Shown here: positions 7,957 through 14,909 of the stretch, in pieces
Layout of the letters: every line of letters starts with the position of its first letter
Numbering within the stretch: position 1 is the first letter of the stretch
From: Bacteroidota bacterium
GTDB lineage: Bacteria > Bacteroidota > Bacteroidia > Chitinophagales > Saprospiraceae
NCBI GenBank assembly: GCA_024277695.1
Contig: JAJRUR010000140.1
Span: forward strand, 1 to 16,793
Direction: 5' to 3'
DNA: 16,793 nucleotides
Position numbers and translations under genes: made by a program
The notes under the pieces: model-generated
The model's input: only the letters and a program-made list of their open reading frames with translations
The model's database searches: none
Told to the model about the DNA's origin: nothing

Positions 7957-7992
7957 AAAGCCCGTCGCACACGACGGGCTTTGTTTTTTTTT
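7957..7992 (+). terminator. Strong intrinsic terminator after the TonB-dependent receptor
   Basis: An 11-bp perfect stem (AAAGCCCGTCG, 7957-7967, with CGACGGGCTTT, 7972-7982) closes a four-base loop CACA. A G and then a run of nine T follow (7984-7992). It lies 29 nt after the receptor stop. The A-rich left flank is short, so it is mainly a plus-strand terminator. Confidence 0.92.
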
Positions 7993-8146
7993 GTACCCCT
8001 CGTTGGAGAAATTCTACATATTCTAGCTACGTTTATTTGCTTCCTTGCTCTGCATATTAAGTATATACTCGAGACGGTTATAAAGTGTTCATAAGCATAG
8101 TTCAAGATATTAGCAAAATGAAGAATGATAGAATGAACTTTGGTGC

Positions 8147-8154
8147 TATATTTG
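8147..8154 (+). promoter_or_regulatory. Candidate -7 box for the dihydrolipoyl dehydrogenase gene
   Basis: TATATTTG matches the Bacteroidota -7 consensus TAnnTTTG. No TTG is found 17-23 nt upstream, so only one element is present. Transcription would start near 8161, giving a leader of about 55 nt. That leader contains a direct repeat, ATACCGG, at 8163-8169 and 8176-8182. Confidence 0.4.
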
Positions 8155-8215
8155 CGTTTTGAATACCGGTCGTTCATACCGGGCATTTTAATTCTTTTTT
8201 AAATAAAAACACTAT

Positions 8216-9613
8216 ATGAAATATGACATCATAATTGTAGGAAGTGGCCCCGGAGGCTACGTGGCAGCTATTCGTGCAGCTCAATTGGGTCAAAAAGTAG
8301 CAATTGTCGAAAAAGAGTCTTTAGGTGGCATTTGTCTCAATTGGGGATGTATCCCGACCAAAGCCCTACTCAAGTCTGCTGAGGTATTTAATTACATCCG
8401 GCATGCATCGGATTATGGCATAAATGTCCAAGATGGCAAAGCTGACTTTGGGGCTATCATCCAACGTAGTAGAGGGGTTGCGGATAAGATGAGCAAGGGG
8501 GTACAATTTCTGATGAGAAAAAACAAAATTGATGTCATCCAAGGTACGGGAAAACTCTTGCGTGGAAAAAAAGTTGAGGTGACGGATGCGGACAACAAGA
8601 CAAAAACATTTGAAGCCAATAATATAATCGTCGCTACAGGAGCTCGTGCCAAGATGCTGCCCAATCTCAAGATCGATAACAAAAAAATTATCGGATATCG
8701 CAAGGCTATGTCACTGGATAAGCAACCCAAAAGCATGGTCGTCGTCGGAGCAGGAGCTATTGGGGCTGAGTTTGCTTATTTTTATAATTCTATCGGCACT
8801 GAAGTTACTATTGTTGAGTTTTTGCCTCAAGGCTTACTTCCAAGAGAAGATAAAGATATCTCTCGAGCCCTTGGTAAGGCATTTAAGAAGCAAGGTATCC
8901 AAGTACTTGCATCTCATGCGGTGCAGTCTGTAGATACTTCCGGCAAAGGATGTAAAGTACTGATCAAGGACTTAAAAAAGGAAACGGAGTCGACTATTGA
9001 ATGTGATGTAGTACTATCGGCTGTTGGTATCACGCCCAATTCAGAAGAAATCGGATTGGAGGCTTTGGGCATCAAGACGGACAGAGGACTCATCCAAGTC
9101 GATGACTACGGACAAACGAATGTACCCGGTATCTATGCCATCGGTGATATTACTCCCGGACCTGCTTTGGCTCATGTAGCGAGCGCAGAAGGAATCCGTA
9201 CCGTTGAGCATATTGCCGGAGCGCATACGGAGGTCATGGACTACAATAATATCCCCTCATGTACCTACTGCCAGCCCGAGGTAGCATCCGTTGGATATAC
9301 AGAGGCTGCAGCCAAAGAAGCCGGCTATGACATCAAAGTGGGTAAATTTCCTTTTTCAGCATCCGGAAAAGCCTCAGCATCAGGAGCAAATGATGGATTT
9401 GTTAAAGTGATATATGATGCAAAATACGGCGAACTATTAGGCGCGCATATGATCGGAAATCACGTGACAGAAATGATTGCAGAAATCGTAGCTGCTAGAA
9501 AACTAGAAACAACAGGACACGAAATACTCAGAGCTGTCCATCCGCATCCTACGATGAGTGAGGCCGTTATGGAAGCTACTGCCGCTGCCTATGGTGAGGT
9601 GATTCATCTATAA
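8216..9613 (+). CDS. lpdA: Dihydrolipoyl dehydrogenase (E3)
   Basis: The 465-residue flavoenzyme reoxidises dihydrolipoyl groups of 2-oxo-acid dehydrogenase complexes (and the glycine cleavage system) with NAD+ in the cytoplasm. Visible are the FAD motif GSGPGG (9-14) and the redox disulfide in GGICLNWGCIPTK (Cys40 and Cys45). They are followed by an NAD-binding VVGAGAIGAEFAYF stretch in the middle and the second FAD motif YAIGDI. The C-terminal interface motif HPHPTMSE carries the expected proton-relay pair His444 and Glu449. Length equals the family norm, and there is no fused lipoyl domain. The ATG at 8216 is followed directly by the first beta strand. The E1/E2 subunit genes are not in this window, so the gene stands alone here. 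It is separated from the receptor by a terminator and from DUF6580 by 85 bp. Confidence 0.96.
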   Translation: MKYDIIIVGSGPGGYVAAIRAAQLGQKVAIVEKESLGGICLNWGCIPTKALLKSAEVFNYIRHASDYGINVQDGKADFGAIIQRSRGVADKMSKGVQFLMRKNKIDVIQGTGKLLRGKKVEVTDADNKTKTFEANNIIVATGARAKMLPNLKIDNKKIIGYRKAMSLDKQPKSMVVVGAGAIGAEFAYFYNSIGTEVTIVEFLPQGLLPREDKDISRALGKAFKKQGIQVLASHAVQSVDTSGKGCKVLIKDLKKETESTIECDVVLSAVGITPNSEEIGLEALGIKTDRGLIQVDDYGQTNVPGIYAIGDITPGPALAHVASAEGIRTVEHIAGAHTEVMDYNNIPSCTYCQPEVASVGYTEAAAKEAGYDIKVGKFPFSASGKASASGANDGFVKVIYDAKYGELLGAHMIGNHVTEMIAEIVAARKLETTGHEILRAVHPHPTMSEAVMEATAAAYGEVIHL

Positions 9614-9698
9614 TATAAATAAACTTAACATGCAAAACGAGGCTTATATCTTTCATATTAGAGCATGATTTCTTATATTAGCCCAAACGTATAAAATT

Positions 9699-10271
9699 AT
9701 GAATAAGAAGACATCTATATTATTATTTATCGGCATCATCATCGTTGCAGCATTTTCCAGATTACTGCCACATCCTTGGAATCTAACTCCAGTAGGAGCT
9801 ATGGCTATTTTTTCGGGTGCTTACCTCAGCAGGAATCTTTGGATGTATATCATCCCTTTGGCAGCATACTGGATTAGTGACTTGGTAGTAATGAATAGCA
9901 TATACGCCTCGTATTATGACGGCTTTCAGTGGTTTGGATCTTTGGGAGTGTTTATAGCTCTTGGAGCAATGATCCTTATCAGCTCGCTTATTTTCAAATC
10001 AAAATCAAAGAGCAGTTTTTTGGCATGGTCTATTCCTACAGCAGTATTGTCGAGTGTCGCTTTTTTCTTGATCACTAATTTTGGCGCATTCATATCTAAC
10101 CCGATCTATCCAAAGAACTTCGGAGGATTGATGATGAGCTATGAAGCCGGGTTGCCTTTTTTTCAGAATACTCTAAGCTCCAATGTTTTCTATAGCATCG
10201 TACTCTTTGGACTTGTGCATCTTTTTGATCGTTTTGTTATCCCAATAACATTGGCGCCAAGCCAAAACTAA
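9699..10271 (+). CDS. DUF6580 family multi-pass inner-membrane protein, putative transporter
   Basis: The 190-residue hydrophobic protein has about six membrane segments (roughly 5-22, 28-44, 47-65, 76-99, 107-131, 162-181). It carries the family text of DUF6580: RLLPHPWNLTPVGAMAIFSG near the N-terminus, a WISDL motif after the third helix, ITNFGAF and a YPKNFGGLMMSYEAGLPFF loop. The small, compact, six-helix topology is reminiscent of substrate-binding components of vitamin transporters, but this is only a resemblance and no substrate is known. The ATG at 9699 is followed by a basic residue cluster and the first helix. The stop at 10271 is 12 bp before the ATG of the outer-membrane barrel gene, so the two are likely co-transcribed. 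The family call is confident; function is not. Confidence 0.85.
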   Translation: MNKKTSILLFIGIIIVAAFSRLLPHPWNLTPVGAMAIFSGAYLSRNLWMYIIPLAAYWISDLVVMNSIYASYYDGFQWFGSLGVFIALGAMILISSLIFKSKSKSSFLAWSIPTAVLSSVAFFLITNFGAFISNPIYPKNFGGLMMSYEAGLPFFQNTLSSNVFYSIVLFGLVHLFDRFVIPITLAPSQN

Positions 10272-10283
10272 TATGTGACTCGG

Positions 10284-11108
10284 ATGCTTCGAGCACGTAT
10301 ATATGGAATAATCATAGTTATCATTTGCGGGATATGCAGCACTACCCTTGCGCAGACAGGTATTCGCAATTATGGTGGTACTCGAGGTATGGGCTTAGCC
10401 GGTACGGGTGTACTGCTTAGGACTTCTGAGGGTCTTTATGTCAATCCTGCATCCATAGCTTTTCTGGAAAGTTGGGACTTGAGTCTGAGCTCGGAGTTGC
10501 GCTTTGGCCAAAGTGGTATTCGTCAGATCGGACTGTCTGCGGCGCTACCGACAAAACACTCAGGAAGTATAGGGCTGACCCTCCAACAAGAAGGAGTGCT
10601 TTCTCTAAGTCAGACCAAAATCTCTCTCAATTACGCCAAACAACTGCACGAGCAAATATCCATCGGTGCACAAATCAATCTACACCAACTCAGTATCGAA
10701 AACTATGGTACACAGTCTGCCATCAATGCAGCCATTGGAGCCATTGGGCAAATTACGGATAATATTCGGGTAGGATTCTCTATACTCAACCCCTTTCCTG
10801 TAAGTTTTATCGATGGTCAAGTCATCCCGACGAGCCTTCTGCTCGCTACTTCGATTCGGTCATCTGAGCAGCTCAGTATTTTTGTCGAAGTCCAAAAAGA
10901 GATCGACTTTGCAGTCAATGCCAAAGCTGCAATCGAATACACACCTATCAAGTCTTTAGCTCTCCGACTCGGAGTTCAGACAGAGCCCTCTGTGGTGAGT
11001 TTCGGTACAGGTATCCGACTTTCTGAGCAACTTGTCATAGATATGGCGATCAACTATCATGACCAACTCGGATATTCGCCGGGACTAGGCTTAAGGTTTG
11101 GCAGATGA
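10284..11108 (+). CDS. Outer-membrane beta-barrel protein, PorV/FadL-like, function unknown
   Basis: The 274-residue product has a signal peptide (MLRARIYGIIIVIICG..., cleavage probably after TTLA at residue 23). The mature N-terminus contains the GTRGMGLAGTGV...EGLYVNPASIAFL pattern common to PorV/PorQ and FadL-type barrels. The rest alternates polar and hydrophobic residues in 9-11-residue blocks with glycine/aromatic turns. It ends in GYSPGLGLRFGR, an expected final strand. Proteins of this kind are outer-membrane barrels; PorV itself serves type IX secretion, but this one is shorter and I would not assign that role. The frame extends back to a GTG at 10275, but the ATG at 10284 gives a normal signal peptide. 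It follows the DUF6580 gene closely and converges on smc with a 29-bp gap that holds no visible terminator. Confidence 0.8.
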   Translation: MLRARIYGIIIVIICGICSTTLAQTGIRNYGGTRGMGLAGTGVLLRTSEGLYVNPASIAFLESWDLSLSSELRFGQSGIRQIGLSAALPTKHSGSIGLTLQQEGVLSLSQTKISLNYAKQLHEQISIGAQINLHQLSIENYGTQSAINAAIGAIGQITDNIRVGFSILNPFPVSFIDGQVIPTSLLLATSIRSSEQLSIFVEVQKEIDFAVNAKAAIEYTPIKSLALRLGVQTEPSVVSFGTGIRLSEQLVIDMAINYHDQLGYSPGLGLRFGR

Positions 11109-11137
11109 ACCTATGTAATTTAAAATAAAGTCAATGC

Positions 11138-14100
11138 TTATTGGGTTTCGACAGTGCGCAGGATACCATCATATTGAAAAGTAGAGAAATCAACCGGGCT
11201 CAGTCCGGATACGCCCATCTCCTCCATATATACACCATAGATGATATCTACAGCTGCCATAGTCTGTTTGTTGTGCGTCACCACGATGAACTGTGATTGC
11301 TTAGAAAATCGTTTGATGATCCTGTTAAACTTTTCGATATTGGCATCATCCAGTGGGGCATCTACTTCGTCAAATATACAGAATGGTGCCGGCTTCAGTA
11401 GGTAGAGTGCAAAGAGTAATGCCGTGGCAGTGAGTGTCTTTTCTCCACCGGAAAGTTGGGACAAAGACTTGGGACGTTTGCCTTTAGGCTTTGCAACAAT
11501 TTCGATGGCAGAGTCTAGTGGGGATTCCGGATCTATTAAAATGAGATCACAAGTGTCATCTTCTGTAAACAAACTCCTAAACACTTCTTGGAAATAGGAC
11601 CTTACTTGCTCAAAAGCAAGCATAAATTTTTCTGTTGCACTAGTCTCTATTTCTTCGATAGTTTGGAGCAAGGAGTCCTTGGCTGCAAGAATGTCATCAC
11701 GCTGCTCGGTAATGCTTAAGTAGCGTTTTTCGATCTCTTGATATGCTTCGATCGCCAAAGGATTGATCTCTCCAAAATTATGAATTTTGTGCCGAAGTTT
11801 TTCTACTTGCTCCCTTAGATCATCGACCGGCTCTACTTGCTCCACGACTGTTTGGTCCAGTGCATCCAGTTCTACTTCGAATTCGACGCGCAGGCGTTCA
11901 CGCACACTACTGAGTTCGAGCTTGATGATGTTGTACTTCTCCTTGAGATCGCTTAAGAGGCTTTGTGACTGATTAGCTTGTCGGTTAAACCGGCGCAGTT
12001 GCTCTTCTACTTCGTGGATCTCTTCGCGGGCTTTGTAATAGCTTTTTTCTTGACTGCTGAGCTTATCTTGTTCTTTTTGCTTATCTGTATAGAGTACAAT
12101 GATTTGTTCTTCCAGTTCTTTTAATTCTTTTTCTAAGCTGGTCACAGTCTGATGATTGCTTTCTAAGCGTTGCTGCGCATCAAGACTGTCTTGATGGAGT
12201 TCTTTGATACGTCGAGTATTGAATTCAATTTCTTTACGCCATTCATTGAGTTTATTGTCAAATTGAATCTGTCGAATATTCTCTTGATTATAAGCCGATT
12301 GAACTTCATTCATATCGCTGATCAATGATTGGTAAGAGCTATCCGCAGCGATCATCTGTCTGTCCAAGTCATCCAAAATACGAATCTGTTGGCCAAGGTC
12401 CTGCTGTAGCTGACGCTTCTGCGCCAAAAGTGTCTCTTCCTGTCCGGCAGCTTCTGTGGTGAGTTCGTCATAGTCTTTGATGTGACTACTGATATTATGC
12501 ATCTTAACATCCAAGACGACCTTTTCTTGCTCTAAAGCGTGCAGTTCCAGTTGTATGGCATCCGCTTGATCGATGAGTTGATCGATTTGCAAGTTGGCCA
12601 GTTGTAGGTCTATATTGCTACGTTGGGTATCAATTTTTTCTTTTTGGGCTTTGAGTTTTTTGATTTGTTGTGTGAGTTGTTCCAGTTGTTTTTTTCGACC
12701 GATGCGCTTTCCTTCGAATAATCCGACAGAACCTCCCATGAGTTCGCTACCAAGACGCATAAACTGACCATCTGCACTCAGGATAGTCCAGTTGCTATCT
12801 TGGGGACGTAGCGACTGATAGTCCTGCTCCAGGATAATCACTTGATGGAGTATTCCGGATAGAAGTGCCTGAAATTTGGGATCGACATTGACGACATCTT
12901 TAGCCAAAACAGCATTTTTCGGAGGATCGTCGGTAACTGCGATTGGCTTGATTTGATCGAGTACGAAAAATTTTGCGCGACCTCTTTGGGCATTGCTCAA
13001 CAGATCAATAGCTGCAAGTGCCTCACGTTCTGTATCCACAACATAATGATTGAGATAAGGCTCCAAAAAGTTTTCAAGACATACGCGATAAGCATCATCT
13101 ACCAGAAGGATGTCAGATAAGAGGACAGCTGAAGGAGACCAATTTTTTTGTTTGGAGAGAAATTTGATAGATTCGGGCGATCCTTCCATTTTTTGAAGCA
13201 TGCTTAAGATGAGTTCATGTTCATTGGACTTAGCATCCAGACTTCTTACGATCTTGCTGTAGTTCTCTTCGAGCGTCTGTTTTTCTTTGAGTAATCTTTC
13301 TTGCTGTTGCTTTTCTTGAGCGATATTTGTTTTTAGCTCACTGAATCGGTGACGTAACAGCTCGATGCGTTGTGTAAGATCTGCTTCGAGTACTTTAAAG
13401 TCTTCTGCATATTTTTGATTGAGTTCCGACTCCTTTTTTTTGCGTTCGAGATCTTTTTTGAGATTATCCATTTCATTTTGGACGATGGCTATTTGTTTTT
13501 CAAATTCGTAGCGCTTTTGTTCAGCCTTACTTTTCTGTTGCATTAGATCATCGAGTTCTTGTCGAGCGACAGAATTATTTTGTGCTATCGCATCTTTGCG
13601 CTTTTTGAGCTCTTGGAGGTTTTGGCCAAAATTTTGCGCTTCTGCTTGTTGGTCATCTACGAGCTGCTGGGTTTCTCGAACAGTATTTTGGAGATCCTTC
13701 AGCAAAGCGTCGTTGTGTTGGATCTGTGCACGGAGGCTTTCTATTTCTTTGTTTAGGAATTTGAGTTCTTGCTGTTTATTATTTTTAGTGGCTTCCAGAT
13801 TACGGAGTTGATCGACCCTTTTATTGAGTTCTTGTTGCTGTCCGGAGAGATTCATTTCAAACTCAAGAAAGACATTGCGTTGTTTTTGGAGAAGTGCTTC
13901 CAGTTGATCTATTTTGGCACGCAACTCGATAGTTCTGTCATTTTCCTGACTAATGGATTTTTTGAGTTCGTCGCTTTTAATCAAGTGATCTTTGGTAGCT
14001 TGGAGCGCATACCGGATGCTGAGCATTTTGTACTTTTCTTTGATCTTATAGTATCGCTCTGTTCTTCGGGCTTGTTTTTGTAGTGCTTTGAGGTTGGCTT

Positions 14101-14695
14101 CGATTTCGGCGAGCAGATCTTCGATTCTTTCGAGATCGGCGTTGGTATTTTTGAGTTTATTGAGGGTTTCTTTTTTTCTTTTTTTGAATTTGGAGATGCC
14201 TGCAGCCTGTTCAAACATTCGACGTCGTGCATTATCCTTGTTGGCCAAAATATCATCCACCATGCCGAGGGCTATGATAGCATAGGAGTTGGAACCGATT
14301 CCTGTATCTACCAGGATATTTTGGATATCCTTGAGCCGGCAAGGCACGTCGTTGAGTCGATATTCGCTCTCTCCGGACTGATAGAGTAAGCGACTGATGG
14401 TGATGGTGCTGTACTCGGTAGGGAGCAAAGCTTTATTGTTATCGAAGGTGATGGCTACTTTGGCGACTTTGCTTTTTTTCTTCTTTTTGGTGCCGTTAAA
14501 GATGACATCTGCCATTTTGTTCAGTCGGAGTTCTTTACCTTTTTGTTCGCCGAGCACCCAACGTATTGCATCTACTATATTAGACTTACCTGACCCGTTT
14601 GGTCCTACGACACCTATGACATCGTGTTCAAAATTGATGATAGTCTCTTCTGCAAAGCTTTTAAATCCCTTGAGGTACAACTGTTTTAAACGCAT
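11138..14695 (-). CDS. smc: Chromosome segregation/condensation ATPase SMC
   Basis: The 1185-residue product is the bacterial condensin ATPase, which dimerises at a hinge and, with ScpA/ScpB, organises and separates replicated chromosomes. The N-terminal head has MRLKQLYLKGFKSF and Walker A GPNGSGKS (31-38, Lys37). Two long Gln/Glu/Lys-rich coiled-coil arms flank a globular hinge around residues 505-670 (text such as SPESIKFL and LENFLEPYLNHYVV at its start). The C-terminal head holds the ABC signature LSGGEK (1081-1086) and Walker B FCIFDEVDAPLDDAN with Asp1109 and Glu1110. The frame is open to an ATG at 14734, but homologues start at MRLK (14695), and a -7 promoter box lies between the two ATGs. 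Neither scpA nor scpB is in the window. The gene is convergent with the barrel gene and divergent from the peroxidase. Confidence 0.97.
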   Translation of the reverse strand: MRLKQLYLKGFKSFAEETIINFEHDVIGVVGPNGSGKSNIVDAIRWVLGEQKGKELRLNKMADVIFNGTKKKKKSKVAKVAITFDNNKALLPTEYSTITISRLLYQSGESEYRLNDVPCRLKDIQNILVDTGIGSNSYAIIALGMVDDILANKDNARRRMFEQAAGISKFKKRKKETLNKLKNTNADLERIEDLLAEIEANLKALQKQARRTERYYKIKEKYKMLSIRYALQATKDHLIKSDELKKSISQENDRTIELRAKIDQLEALLQKQRNVFLEFEMNLSGQQQELNKRVDQLRNLEATKNNKQQELKFLNKEIESLRAQIQHNDALLKDLQNTVRETQQLVDDQQAEAQNFGQNLQELKKRKDAIAQNNSVARQELDDLMQQKSKAEQKRYEFEKQIAIVQNEMDNLKKDLERKKKESELNQKYAEDFKVLEADLTQRIELLRHRFSELKTNIAQEKQQQERLLKEKQTLEENYSKIVRSLDAKSNEHELILSMLQKMEGSPESIKFLSKQKNWSPSAVLLSDILLVDDAYRVCLENFLEPYLNHYVVDTEREALAAIDLLSNAQRGRAKFFVLDQIKPIAVTDDPPKNAVLAKDVVNVDPKFQALLSGILHQVIILEQDYQSLRPQDSNWTILSADGQFMRLGSELMGGSVGLFEGKRIGRKKQLEQLTQQIKKLKAQKEKIDTQRSNIDLQLANLQIDQLIDQADAIQLELHALEQEKVVLDVKMHNISSHIKDYDELTTEAAGQEETLLAQKRQLQQDLGQQIRILDDLDRQMIAADSSYQSLISDMNEVQSAYNQENIRQIQFDNKLNEWRKEIEFNTRRIKELHQDSLDAQQRLESNHQTVTSLEKELKELEEQIIVLYTDKQKEQDKLSSQEKSYYKAREEIHEVEEQLRRFNRQANQSQSLLSDLKEKYNIIKLELSSVRERLRVEFEVELDALDQTVVEQVEPVDDLREQVEKLRHKIHNFGEINPLAIEAYQEIEKRYLSITEQRDDILAAKDSLLQTIEEIETSATEKFMLAFEQVRSYFQEVFRSLFTEDDTCDLILIDPESPLDSAIEIVAKPKGKRPKSLSQLSGGEKTLTATALLFALYLLKPAPFCIFDEVDAPLDDANIEKFNRIIKRFSKQSQFIVVTHNKQTMAAVDIIYGVYMEEMGVSGLSPVDFSTFQYDGILRTVETQ

Positions 14696-14722
14696 AAAAT
14701 CTAGTAATACATTAAAAAGATA

Positions 14723-14730
14723 CAAATATA
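14723..14730 (-). promoter_or_regulatory. Candidate -7 box for smc
   Basis: TATATTTG on the minus strand (14730-14723) matches TAnnTTTG. Transcription would start near 14716, leaving a 21-nt leader before the ATG at 14695. No TTG lies 17-23 nt upstream. If the box is used, the farther ATG at 14734 is outside the transcript, which supports the shorter SMC. Confidence 0.45.
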
Positions 14731-14866
14731 ACATTTTTGTATTTGTTGGACGCTATAACAGTTTTAATGACCGAACAAATACAGTAAATCTCAAGCACTT
14801 ATACAGATCATCTGAATTATTGACGAAAGTCACCAACAATAATTATACTACGTGAGGCCTTGTAAA

Positions 14867-14874
14867 TACCTTTG
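14867..14874 (+). promoter_or_regulatory. Candidate -7 box for the heme peroxidase gene
   Basis: TACCTTTG matches TAnnTTTG on the plus strand. Transcription would start near 14881, about 29 nt before the ATG at 14910. There is no TTG at the expected -33 distance. It sits in the 214-bp divergent gap shared with smc. Confidence 0.45.
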
Positions 14875-14909
14875 TATCAATACCGTGATAAATTAAACAT
14901 AAATATAAT

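Noticed and set aside
7947..8186. 79-codon open frame on the minus strand between the receptor and lpdA
   Set aside because: It runs back through the strong terminator hairpin and the lpdA promoter region, and its product shows no domain or plausible signal. It is most likely chance.
10275..10283. GTG start for the outer-membrane barrel protein
   Set aside because: The ATG three codons later gives an equally good signal peptide and is the commoner start; the GTG remains possible.
14397..14855. 152-codon plus-strand frame across the smc start
   Set aside because: It is antisense to the conserved SMC ATPase head, whose reading frame is unmistakable; the product is a Leu/Ser/Phe-rich shadow.
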